Source of the DNA: Acetobacter okinawensis JCM 25146 | GTDB taxonomy: Bacteria > Pseudomonadota > Alphaproteobacteria > Acetobacterales > Acetobacteraceae | DNA: 64,000 nt | Direction: 5' to 3' | Assembly (NCBI RefSeq): GCF_000613865.1 | Contig: NZ_BAJU01000002.1 | Location: 62,001 to 126,000, forward strand | In this document: positions 10,222 through 19,101 of the stretch, one piece after another | Numbering within the stretch: position 1 is the first letter of the stretch | Layout of the letters: every line of letters starts with the position of its first letter | Translations under genes and position numbers: made by a program | The notes under the pieces: generated by a model | What the model was told of the DNA's origin: nothing | Database searches by the model: none | What the model saw: the letters and a program-made list of their open reading frames with translations, nothing else

Positions 10222-10824
10222 TTGTCACGCGAGGTTCATAAACTGTTTTCAGAATCAGATAAGATATTAATCAAACAGGCCGGGTCCATTCAGAATGGGC
10301 ATGGGTACCGTGTTGGTAAGATTGCGTGCAAAATTGCCAAACTGGCCGGGCTGCATAGTCTGGACATAAAAAAGCTGCGTCTTGCAGGTAAAATGCATGA
10401 CACCGGAAAACTGCTTGTCCCCAATACAATTCTTGAGGCCCCACGCGCCTTGAACCCCGAGGAAAAAGCGATAGTACGCCAGCATCCTTCCCTCGGTTTG
10501 GGTATTCTGCTCTGGCACAAAAAGAATTTTCCCATAGAGGTTCTGGATGCCATGCTGATGCATCATGAACGATGGGATGGTGCAGGCTACCCACTTGGGC
10601 TGAAGGAAGAGCAGATTCCGCTATCGGTCCGAGTGATTACTCTGGCCGATGTCATAGACGCACTTGCTTCCCACAGGGAGTATCGTGGTGCGTGTGATAT
10701 TGCTTTTATCCGCCATGAACTGGAAGAGGGGAAAGGATCACATTTTGATCCTGACCTTGCAGATGTGTGTCTTAAACATCTGGATGAAATACTGGCGACA
10801 CGCCTGACTGCAAAAAAAATTTAA
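10222..10824 (+). CDS. Stand-alone HD-GYP domain protein, predicted c-di-GMP phosphodiesterase
   Basis: The 200-residue protein is essentially one HD-GYP domain. It shows the metal-binding MHDTGKLLVP at about 58-67 (HD at 59-60), the paired-His motif HHERWDGAGYPLG at about 114-126 (the GYP part intact) and the C-terminal GSHFDPDLAD typical of the family. HD-GYP enzymes hydrolyse c-di-GMP. No sensory or receiver domain is attached. The only in-frame start before the domain is TTG 10222, with an AGAAG-like ribosome site about 13 bases upstream; the first in-frame ATG is inside the domain, so either a TTG start or an unseen upstream frameshift is needed. Its position right after bcsA suggests local lowering of the BcsA activator. 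Confidence 0.82.
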   Translation: MSREVHKLFSESDKILIKQAGSIQNGHGYRVGKIACKIAKLAGLHSLDIKKLRLAGKMHDTGKLLVPNTILEAPRALNPEEKAIVRQHPSLGLGILLWHKKNFPIEVLDAMLMHHERWDGAGYPLGLKEEQIPLSVRVITLADVIDALASHREYRGACDIAFIRHELEEGKGSHFDPDLADVCLKHLDEILATRLTAKKI

Positions 10825-10858
10825 GGCAGAGCGGCGCACTGGTCTCTGGCGCGCAGGG

Positions 10859-10905
10859 TGTAGTTATTGCCATTAAAACGCAGAGGTAAAATGGCAATAA
10901 CTACA
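10859..10905. repeat. Perfect 16-bp inverted repeat between convergent genes
   Basis: The arms TGTAGTTATTGCCATT (10859-10874) and AATGGCAATAACTACA (10890-10905) are exact reverse complements separated by a 15-base loop. The element lies 35 bases after the HD-GYP stop and 19 bases before the pyrC stop, which converge here. A bidirectional terminator or mRNA-end stabiliser is the likely role, although no long T run follows directly; a T-rich stretch occurs at 10918-10924. Confidence 0.7.
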
Positions 10906-10923
10906 GAGTCAGTCGGTTATTTT

Positions 10924-12279
10924 TTACGCAGGACGGTCCGTTGCATCAAAGCGGAAAGGAGCGCCTGTTGCCTTGTCTGCCAGTGTGCCGTCCCACATAA
11001 CCTGCTCACCACGGATAATGGTGCCAATGGGTTTGCCGGTTAAGGTTTCCCCCGTAAAGGGGGACCAGCCGCAGCGTGATGCCAACCAGTCCTGTTCGAT
11101 TGTCCAGCGGGCTTTAAGGTCCACAATGGTAAAGTCCGCATCATACCCCACGGCAATGCGGCCCTTGCGCACCAGCCCGAACAGGCGTTGTGGCCCTGCT
11201 GATGTCAGGTCCACCAGACGGCGCAGGGTCAGGCGGTGCTGGGCAACGTGGTTGAGCATAAGGGGCAGCAGCGTCTGCACACCCGGCATGCCGGATGGGG
11301 AGGCAGGGTAGGGCTTGCTCTTGTTGGCCAGTGTGTGGGGTGCATGGTCGGAGCCAATCACATCAGGCATCCCCTGCGTGACCCAGTGCCACAGCCCATC
11401 GCGGTGGGCAACGGAACGGATGGGGGGATTCATCTGGGCAAAGGTGCCCAGGCGTGGGTAAGCATCTTCCGCTGCGAGGGTAAGGTGCTGGGGGGTCAGC
11501 TCGCAGGTGGCGATGTCGCGGTGCTGGGAGATCAGCTCCAGTTCTGCCGGGGTGGTAATGTGCAGGATATGCACGCGCCTGCCGGTTTTGCGGGCCAGAT
11601 GCAAAATGCGCTGGGTAGCGCGCAATGCGGTCTCGTCATCACGCCAGACAGGGTGGGAGGCGGGGTCGCCTTCTACACGCTCGCCCATGCGCTCAAGCAG
11701 GCGGGCTTCGTCTTCGGCATGGATGGCCACCCGGCGCTGGCCAGAACGCAGGACACGTTCGAGCATGGCATCGTCGGAGACCAGCAGGTTACCGGTGGAA
11801 GACCCCATGAATACTTTGACACCCGCTGTGCCGGGCAGTTTTTCCAGCTCCCCGCACTGATCGGCATTGTCCGATGTGGCACCAACGTAAAAGGCATGGT
11901 CGCACCACATCCGGCCTTTGGCGCGGGCCAGTTTGTCGGCTATGGCTTCGGGCGTGGACGTGGTGGGTTTGGTGTTCGGCATTTCAAAAACGCCGGTTAC
12001 GCCTCCCAGCACGGCAGAGCGGCTGCCGGTTTCAAGGTCTTCATTCTCCACCGCACCGGGTTCACGAAAATGGACCTGTGTGTCGATCACGCCGGGCAGA
12101 ATGGTCAGGCCGGTGCAATCCACCACACGTGCGGCATCCGCTGTGCCACCAATGGCGCTGATCTGCCCATTGCGGACATAGACCGTTGTTTCCACCGTGC
12201 CATCAGGCAGGACTACGGAGCCATTCTTGAGGGCCAGATCATGGGACTGCCGTTGTGTGCTTGGTGTGGGTGTGGCCAT
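10924..12279 (-). CDS. pyrC: Dihydroorotase
   Basis: A 451-residue amidohydrolase for the third step of pyrimidine synthesis (carbamoyl-aspartate to dihydroorotate). Metal-binding DTQVHFREPG lies near residues 66-75, a carbamylated-lysine region follows in VKVFMGSSTG, HAED and HILH supply further His ligands, and IGSDHAPH carries the catalytic Asp. The length and the HFREPG form fit the class I dihydroorotase family rather than the short E. coli type; allantoinase/hydantoinase relatives are the main alternative. ATG 12279 follows AAGGA at a good distance and starts 11 bases after the gor stop, so gor and pyrC form an operon with fpr upstream. The reading frame is intact. Confidence 0.88.
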   Translation of the reverse strand: MATPTPSTQRQSHDLALKNGSVVLPDGTVETTVYVRNGQISAIGGTADAARVVDCTGLTILPGVIDTQVHFREPGAVENEDLETGSRSAVLGGVTGVFEMPNTKPTTSTPEAIADKLARAKGRMWCDHAFYVGATSDNADQCGELEKLPGTAGVKVFMGSSTGNLLVSDDAMLERVLRSGQRRVAIHAEDEARLLERMGERVEGDPASHPVWRDDETALRATQRILHLARKTGRRVHILHITTPAELELISQHRDIATCELTPQHLTLAAEDAYPRLGTFAQMNPPIRSVAHRDGLWHWVTQGMPDVIGSDHAPHTLANKSKPYPASPSGMPGVQTLLPLMLNHVAQHRLTLRRLVDLTSAGPQRLFGLVRKGRIAVGYDADFTIVDLKARWTIEQDWLASRCGWSPFTGETLTGKPIGTIIRGEQVMWDGTLADKATGAPFRFDATDRPA

Positions 12280-12290
12280 GGGCTCTGTCC

Positions 12291-13687
12291 TTACTTGTCA
12301 GCTTTGGGGGTGACACGCGTGCGGGTGCGCATGGTCACCAATTCTTCGGCCGAGGTGGGGTGGATGCCAATTGTGCGGTCAAAGTCGGCTTTGGTCAGCC
12401 CGGCCGTTACGGCAATGGCAACAGCCTGGAGCATTTCCGGTGCATCGTCACCCAGAATATGCACGCCAACCACTTTCTGGCTTGGTTGATCGACAACCAG
12501 TTTCATGACCGTTTTGCGTATGCGGCCTGCCAGAGTGTAGCGCATGGGGTTGAAGCGGGTCAGGTAAATATCCACAGCCCCGTTTTGCGCGGCTTCATCT
12601 TCCGTCAGCCCCACTGTTGCAAGGGGAGGGGAGAAAAAGACAGCTTTGGGCGTGGTCGCATAGCACCACTGGCGTGCCGGGGTCTTGCCATACAGGCGAT
12701 CAGCCAGATTATGGCCTTCTGCAATGGCAACCGGCGTTAAGTTGATACGGTCGGTCACATCCCCAATGGCATAGATGCCGGGGTGTGTGGTCTCGCTATT
12801 GGCATCGACCTGAATACGATCGTTTTCTGCAGTGGCAACGGAGGTGTTGCCCAGCCCCAGCGAGTCGATTTTGGGACGGCGACCTGTTGCCATGAAAATG
12901 CAGTCCGCGCTCAGGGTCTGCCCGTTATCCAGCGTAAGGTTCAGTCCTGTTTGCGTGCGGGTAATGCTGGTGGGGTTGACGTGGCGGTGCTGGGTAATGC
13001 CGCGTGCTTCTATGGCATCGGCCAGTGCCGTGCGCATGTCCGGGTCAAAGCCACGCAGGGGTAGGTCACGGCGGTAAACCAGCTCTACGCTGGAGCCAAG
13101 ACCTGCAAAAATACCGGCAAATTCAACGCCAATATACCCACTGCCAATCATGACCACCTTTTGGGGGCGCTGTGGCAGGGAAAATGCCTGATCCGAGGTA
13201 ATGGCCAGCTCGGCACCCGGAATATCGAGTTTGGTCGGGGTGGAGCCGGTGGCGATGACAATACGCTCGGCGGTTATGGTGCGGGGCTGCTCGGTGGGGG
13301 CTAGGGGGAGGGCGTAATGCGTAGCGTGTGCCCGTCCACAAATTCGGCGTGGCCGGTAAAGAGGGTAATGCCTGCTTTTTCCAGCATGGAAACATAAATG
13401 CCATTCAGGCGCGTGATCTCGCGGTCCTGTGCGGCAATCAGGGTGGGCCAGTCATGCGTGCCGGGGGCTGTGGACCAGCCAAAACCGTGGCTGTCCTCCA
13501 CCATGGCGGCGTAGTCGCTGGCCATGACCATAAGTTTTTTGGGGACACACCCAAGATTGACGCATGTGCCACCCCAGTGGCGGCTTTCCACCACGCCCAC
13601 GCGCGCGCCATGGCCTGCGGCAATGCGCGCGCACCGCACACCGCCGGAGCCTGCTCCTATGACCAGAAGATCAAAGTCATACGTCAT
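12291..13687 (-). CDS. gor: Glutathione-disulfide reductase (one frameshift in this sequence)
   Basis: After repair this is 465 residues, normal for the family. The N-terminal FAD fold shows GAGSGGVRCAR, followed by the redox-active disulfide GGTCVNLGCVPKK at about residues 40-52. The NAD(P)-binding fold is marked by MIGSGYIGVEFAG, and the C-terminal dimer interface ends in GIHPTSAEELV, whose His-Pro-Thr and Glu-Glu identify glutathione reductase within the family. It reduces oxidised glutathione with NADPH in the cytoplasm. The frame breaks at a G5 run (13304-13308 on the plus strand); one more base restores it. It lies between fpr and pyrC, all on the minus strand. Confidence 0.87.
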
Positions 13688-13745
13688 GGGGCAGGGCTCC
13701 TTGGGTGCTGGGCTGTGGGTCTTTTATAGTCAGGTGGGGTTAGCC

Positions 13746-14642
13746 TTAGCGTTCGGCAAACGCTTTTTCCACCACGTACGCGCCGGGGGTGGACATGTTG
13801 CCTTCATCAAACCCGCGGGCCTGAAGCAGGGCTTCAGTGTCGGCCAGCATTTCGGGCGAGCCGCAGATCATCACGCGGTCATGCTCGGGGTCGAGTGCGG
13901 GGATGTTCAGGTCGGTAAAGATCTTGCCGCTTTCAATCAGCTTGGTGATGCGGTCGGTAACGGCAAAGTCTTCCCGCGTGACAGCCGGGTAGTAGAGCAG
14001 CTTGCCGCTAATGTCCTCACCAAGGAACTCGTGCTGGGGCAGTTCATGGCGGATGTGGTTGGCATAGGCCAGCTCGCCGGAAATGCGCACGGTGTGGCTC
14101 AGGATCACGTGGTCGTAGCGCTCATAGCACTCGGGGTCCTTGATCAGGCTCATGAAGGGAGCCAGACCGGTGCCGGTGGACAGGAAGTACAGGTTGCGGC
14201 CGGGGCGCAGGTTGTCCAGCAGCAGGGTGCCGGTGGGCTTGCGTCCGATCAGAACCGTATCACCCACCTTGACGTGGCGCAGGCGAGAGGTCAGCGGACC
14301 ATCGGGCACGGCAATGGAGAGGAACTCCATTTCATCTGCGTAATTGGGCGATGCAATGGAGTAGGCGCGCAGCAGCGGCTTGCCGTCCACTTCAATCCCG
14401 ATCATGGCGAACTGGCCGTTTTCAAACCGCAGGCCGGGGTCACGCGTGGTGGTGAAGGTGAACAGGCGGTCGGTCCAGTGGTGCACGGTCAGCACCTTGG
14501 CCGGGTAAAGGTGCCCATATTCCTTTGTCGGGGGGGCAAGGTGCCACACGCCGTCCTGCCCTTCTACCGGCAGCAGGCTGCTTGGCACTTCAGAGGCGGA
14601 CATCCGGGGGAGAACGTCGTTATCAAGAATGGTTTCAGACAT
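13746..14642 (-). CDS. fpr: Ferredoxin--NADP+ reductase
   Basis: A 298-residue flavoprotein that moves electrons between NADPH and ferredoxin or flavodoxin. The FAD-binding signature LLRAYSIASP is near residue 95, a GDTVLIGRKPTGTLLLDNL stretch binds the flavin phosphate, and the nucleotide site shows STGTGLAPF and later MICGSPEM. The C-terminal region ending VVEKAFAER is typical of the bacterial (Azotobacter/Rhodobacter-type) class. ATG 14642 gives MSETILDNDV. The gor start is 58 bases downstream on the same strand, so a redox operon fpr-gor-pyrC is likely. Confidence 0.9.
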   Translation of the reverse strand: MSETILDNDVLPRMSASEVPSSLLPVEGQDGVWHLAPPTKEYGHLYPAKVLTVHHWTDRLFTFTTTRDPGLRFENGQFAMIGIEVDGKPLLRAYSIASPNYADEMEFLSIAVPDGPLTSRLRHVKVGDTVLIGRKPTGTLLLDNLRPGRNLYFLSTGTGLAPFMSLIKDPECYERYDHVILSHTVRISGELAYANHIRHELPQHEFLGEDISGKLLYYPAVTREDFAVTDRITKLIESGKIFTDLNIPALDPEHDRVMICGSPEMLADTEALLQARGFDEGNMSTPGAYVVEKAFAER

Positions 14643-15003
14643 GGACCGCTTTGTACTCCGCTTATAGCAGATCAGAGAGATGGTGCGCTTTTGCCCATAG
14701 GGGGCAGTGCTTCAACAGGCAAAAGGCAACCCTGGTGCTTTGGCGGCGTTTTTAAGGGGCAGGCGCGTGGGACGCCAGTGCAAATTCGTCACAAGACGTG
14801 TTCCCGCTTCACACAGCAGGGCAGGAACAGCCTCGCTTGGAAGCCACAAACCGCCATTGGCGGGCACAATGGTCACAAGGTGGCCGCCATATCAAGCGTA
14901 ATTGCACGCCCGGCCACGATGTTGGGGGCGAATGTTTGATTTTTCCATGAAGTCTGGGGCAAGGCCCATTGTTCCGCAGCACGGGATGACGCAAAAGTAG
15001 AGT
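14643..15003. other. Intergenic region between fpr and the helicase gene
   Basis: A 361-base stretch between divergent genes that should hold both promoters. On the minus strand two short pieces in different frames look protein-like, one ending ...ITLDMAATL near 14873 and one starting near VTIVPANGGLW around 14875-14710. They are not joined and match no family I recognise. No gene is claimed. Confidence 0.4.
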
Positions 15004-17352
15004 ATGACGTCAGATAGCCCTGCCTCCCCCGCGCGTGAAGCGCTTGCCCGTGCCGTGGCCCAGACGGGCCTGTTGCCCGAACCCAAGGAAGAAACCGAGG
15101 TCCTGCGCCGGATTGCCCGAGCACTTGAGCCCGGAGCGCGCGAGGTGCCGGCAGAGGTCTATTGTGCAGCACTTTGTCAGGTGCGGCGTAAAAAATGGAT
15201 TTCCCGCCTGCTCGACCGCACGCGCCGCAGTGGCCGAATCTGGATCACGCGGGAGGAAATAGAAGAGGCTGTGGGGGGGATTACAGACCCCGCAGCAGAT
15301 GATCAGGCGCTTGAGCAGGCTCTGGCGCCGGTCAGTCTGGCCCGCCTGCGCGGGTATGGGGCATCCCCCCGTGCAGCATTTGCGGCCATTCAGGCGGATC
15401 TGGTGGATATCGGGCGCGTACCTTCTCCCGCCCAGACCGACCTTTTGCTTATGGCGGTCGCCATTGCGTTTGGCCTGCCCGAAGGCGACCCGTTCCTCGA
15501 GACGGTGCGTAAGGAGGAGGCACAGCGCCAGACCGCGGTCAGCCGGATTGAAAAAACTGCCCAGAGCAGGCGGGAGCAGGAGGAAGAGCAGCTCAAGGCG
15601 TGGGAGAGCAGCCTTGTGCCGTTCAACGAGGTACCGCGCCTGCTCCATTGCTCCCACCGTGAGGCCCTGCGCTGGATTGCCGAGAACAGGCTCCCGGTCG
15701 CACGTAAGGTGCAGGAACCCGGTGGGCGGGAGCGGTGGGAGTTTGACCCCGCAGCCCTTGTGGCCCTGCGGGGCAACCTGTCCGAGTGGCGGAGGGATGA
15801 GCGCGGCCCGGCAACAGGTCCGGGTAAGGGCAAGCATGCGCCCGATATGGGGCGCAAGGTGGCGAATGCCGTAATCGCCCGCGTGGCGGCGCTGGATAAG
15901 TACGCGGCTCATTTTCGCACCGCCCGTGCTCTTAACCGCCAGATCACGCTTGTTACCGGGCCGACCAACAGCGGTAAGTCCTATACGGCACTCAACGCGT
16001 TGGCGCAGGCGGAGAGCGGGCTGGCATTGGCTCCCCTGCGTCTGCTGGCCCATGAGTTCCGCGAGGCACTGGCGGCCCGTGGAGTCGAGGCATCCCTGTC
16101 CACTGGGGAGGAACGGATTGAGGTGCCGGGCAGCAGGCATCTGGCAGCAACGGTGGAAATGTGTCCGTTCTACAGCCCTGTAGATGTGGCTGTGATCGAT
16201 GAAGCCAGATGCTGTTTGATACGGACCGCGGAGCCGCATGGACAGCAGCCATTATGGGTGCTCCGGCCCGCCACCTGTATGTGCTCGGAGCGCCGGACTG
16301 TATTCCCATGGTACGCCGGATTGCCGAGCTGTGCGGGGACCCGCTGGACGAGATCTCGCTTGAGCGCAAAAGCCCCCTCAAGGCCGCCAGCCAGCCTGTG
16401 CGGCTGGCCGACCTTGGCGCGGGGGATGCGCTGATCGCTTTTTCCCGCAGGGAGGTTCTGGACCTGCGCGCCGCCCTTATGCAGCATGGCAAGCGTGTGG
16501 CGGTGGTGTACGGTGCGCTCAGCCGGAGGTGCGCCGGGCCGAGGCACAGCGCTTCAACAACGGTCAGGCTGATATTCTGGTGGCAACAGACGCTATTGGC
16601 ATGGGGCTTAACCTGTCCATCAAGCGGGTGGTGTTTGCAGCGCTTAAAAAATACGATGGCCGCCAGACCCGTGACCTGACCGTGCAGGAGGTCAAGCAGA
16701 TTGGCGGGCGTGCCGGGCGCTTTGGCAAACACGAGACAGGCATTGTGGCTGTACTGGCGGGGGCAGGTAGCCCCAGTTTTGTCAGGCGTCAGCTTGATGC
16801 TGACCCGGAAATGCCAGAGGATCTGCGCCCCTATGTGCAGCCCGATGCGGATATCGTCAAAGCTGTTGCGTCAGAAATAGGATCGCAGAGCCTGTATGGT
16901 GTGCTCTCGCGCATTCACAGGGCGGTTCTGCGCAAGGATGACCCCAACTACCGTCTCTCAGACATGGAGCAGGCATTTGCCATTGCCTCTGCTCTGGAGG
17001 GGGTGGAAGGCTGGACCTGACCACCCGCTGGTCCTACGCCATGTGCCCGGTGGATGACCGGGATAACGGGATTAGGCGTCTGGTGGGTTGGGCAGCAGAT
17101 CATGCGGCGGGCCGCCGGGTTCTGCCGCCGGGTACGGGGCCGCTGCCCTCAGCAGAGCGGGCCGGGCGGGAGGAGCTGGAACGGGCCGAAAAGCGCCACA
17201 AGCGGCTTGTGGCGTGGCGCTGGCTGGCGCTGCGCTTCCCCAGCATTTACCCAGACCGCGAAGAGGCGGAAGACACAACCCGTAAGCTCAATGACTGGAT
17301 TGAACGGGTTCTGCGCCAGCAGAGCCGCGCGCGCCGCTCCACACACGGGTAA
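15004..17352 (+). CDS. SUV3-like ATP-dependent RNA helicase (three frameshifts in this sequence)
   Basis: After adding three bases this is one frame of about 783 residues. An N-terminal region of about 300 residues has no clear domain (charged helical segment near 180-200). The helicase core has Walker A GPTNSGKSY at about 320-328, Walker B/DEAQ at VAVIDEA-Q around 400, the nucleotide-contact VATDAIGMGLN and the arginine motif QIGGRAGRFG. This is the pattern of the mitochondrial-type SUV3 family that unwinds RNA for degradation, widespread in alphaproteobacteria. A C-terminal helical region with ...RKLNDWIERVLRQQSR follows. Breaks occur at 16205-16206 (CC), 16523-16524 (CC) and 17013-17014 (GG), each lacking one base of a run of three. 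ATG 15004 is the only good start. Confidence 0.8.
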
Positions 17353-17365
17353 GTGGGGCGCGGCC

Positions 17366-18316
17366 TTACCACGCGGTGTTGGTCAGCCGTTCCGAAATAT
17401 CCCAAAGGCGGGCTGCCGTACTGGCCTTGCGTGCGGTAGCGGGGACAATAGCCGGGCCGGGAGGGCCACGGCGCTCGCCCGCGCCCTGTGGTCCGTAATA
17501 ATCGCCATCACGCGCCTGGGGGGAGAGAGCTGCATAAAGCAGTGGCTCTGCCCCTGCGGCAGCGGATTGGCCCATGACGCGCAATACAGCCGTGCCCAGC
17601 GTCTGCTCAATTAAACCCAGTGGTTTGGGCAGGGTTGAGGCCTGCCCGTTGGCCACAATGGACGTAGCTGCCCAACCGGGGTGAGCCGCGCGGGCATGCA
17701 GGTTCCAGCCGCGTTCCCCCGCCCTGCGTGCCAACTCCTGCGCAAACAGCAGATTGGCCAGCTTGCTCTGCTGGTACGCGCCAAATGGGCTGTAACGATG
17801 GCGGGACTGGAGGTCATTGAAGTGGAGAGTGTTCTTGGCCGCGGCAAGGCTTGCCACGCTCACAAGGATGCCACCGCCGTCCGCTGCTTCCAGCAAGGGG
17901 CGCAGGTGCGCACTCAGGGCAAAATGACCTAGGTGATTCACACCGAACTGGAGTTCGAATCCGTCCTGCGTTTCCATCCGGCGGGTCGGGGCCATGATCC
18001 CAGCATTATTGATCTGAATATCAATGTGGTCCGTAAGGTCTGCAACCGCGCGGGCGCATGTGGCTACGGAGCGGAGGCTGGCCAGATCAAGTGGGAGCAG
18101 CGTGACATCTGCCTGTGGGCAGGCCGCCAGCAGGCGCTCCAGCGCGCTTTGTCCCCTGTCGGGGTTGCGTATGGGAAGGAGGAGCCTTGCACCACGGTGG
18201 GCAAGGCCAAGAGCGGCCTCAAACCCCAGACCGCTGTTGGCCCCGGTTACCAGTGCGACACGGCCATGCAGGGGGGGCTGGGTGTTGCTGACCCGCCAGG
18301 GGCTGCGGCCCATCAT
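17366..18316 (-). CDS. Short-chain dehydrogenase/reductase
   Basis: A 316-residue SDR enzyme. The cofactor motif TGANSGLG is near residues 24-31, INNAGIMAP near 106-114, and the catalytic pair appears as AYQQSKLAN (Tyr-x-x-x-Lys) with a Ser upstream in VSVASLAA. The overall form resembles retinol-dehydrogenase-like SDRs with a long C-terminal tail. The substrate is unknown. Its ATG overlaps the TGA of the upstream DedA gene (ATGA), so the two are translationally coupled. It converges on the helicase gene with only 13 bases between the stops. Confidence 0.82.
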   Translation of the reverse strand: MMGRSPWRVSNTQPPLHGRVALVTGANSGLGFEAALGLAHRGARLLLPIRNPDRGQSALERLLAACPQADVTLLPLDLASLRSVATCARAVADLTDHIDIQINNAGIMAPTRRMETQDGFELQFGVNHLGHFALSAHLRPLLEAADGGGILVSVASLAAAKNTLHFNDLQSRHRYSPFGAYQQSKLANLLFAQELARRAGERGWNLHARAAHPGWAATSIVANGQASTLPKPLGLIEQTLGTAVLRVMGQSAAAGAEPLLYAALSPQARDGDYYGPQGAGERRGPPGPAIVPATARKASTAARLWDISERLTNTAW

Positions 18317-18996
18317 GGCAGGGGGGACATGAGCTGTTCATCCTGTTCGGCTGCTTTCATGGCTTCCTCCGTCAGACGTTTTTCGTTGTGCTTGATGAAC
18401 ACGAACAAAGCACTGATCACCACCAGAGTTGCCGCACCAAAGCCTACGGCCAGCCAGCCGGAGAGTCTGGCAATCTCGCTGCCCAGCAGGTAGGCGCAGA
18501 GTGTGTATCCACCAGCCCAGAACACGCCGCCAAGCGCGTTATAGAACAAGAACGTATGCCAGGGCATACGGTTCGCTCCGGCCAGTATGGCAACAAACAT
18601 CCGCAGGATTGCCACAAAGCGACCAAAGAAAATAACCGGTCCGCCATGTTTGAGAAAAACATAGCGGCCCAGCAGAAGGCGCTCGGGGGTCAGGCCAAAG
18701 CGCGGGCCATGTTTGCGCAGGATGCCAAGGCCCAGACGGTGGCCAAGCAGATAACCCAGATTATCCCCCATGATTGCCCCCGTGACCCCGGCAACAATAA
18801 TGCCCTGAATCTGGAGCTTGTGGGTGGTTGCGCAAAAAATAGCACCTGTAATAAGCAGGCTTTCCGCAGGCAGGGGCAGCCCCATGCTTTCCAGCATGAC
18901 AACAACGCCGACCACCCCATAGCCGTAGCGGGTGAACAGGGTTGTCAGATAATCAAGCGAAAAGATGGATTCCAAAGCGTGTAACAGAACAGACAA
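18313..18996 (-). CDS. DedA-family inner-membrane protein
   Basis: A 227-residue protein with five or so hydrophobic segments. The conserved features are the glutamate in MLESMGLPLPAE, the GAIMGDNLGYLLGHRLG turn, and the FGRFVAILRMFVAILAG segment with two arginines (F/Y-x-R motif), all hallmarks of DedA proteins. DedA members are linked to membrane lipid flipping and proton-dependent homeostasis; the exact substrate here is unknown. The C-terminus is a charged cytoplasmic tail rich in E and K. It overlaps the following SDR gene by four bases. A second paralogue lies at 58.4-59.0 kb. Confidence 0.86.
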   Translation of the reverse strand: MSVLLHALESIFSLDYLTTLFTRYGYGVVGVVVMLESMGLPLPAESLLITGAIFCATTHKLQIQGIIVAGVTGAIMGDNLGYLLGHRLGLGILRKHGPRFGLTPERLLLGRYVFLKHGGPVIFFGRFVAILRMFVAILAGANRMPWHTFLFYNALGGVFWAGGYTLCAYLLGSEIARLSGWLAVGFGAATLVVISALFVFIKHNEKRLTEEAMKAAEQDEQLMSPLP

Positions 18997-19101
18997 TCCA
19001 ATTCACAGAGAACATCAGCAGTGGGGAGGAGCAGAGTCGCTCCCGCCATGTCAAGCCCGCAGCAGAAAACAGAGGCATCGCTCCATAGTGCCTAGCATGG
19101 A

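Noticed and set aside
11236-12489. 417-codon plus-strand open frame opposite pyrC
   Set aside because: pyrC carries all catalytic motifs on the minus strand; this frame is a shadow.
13524-14939. 471-codon plus-strand open frame opposite fpr
   Set aside because: fpr is intact and fully recognisable on the other strand; the plus-strand product is His/Gly-rich shadow sequence.
15010-16239. 409-codon minus-strand frame opposite the helicase
   Set aside because: Shadow of the helicase gene, whose motifs lie on the plus strand.
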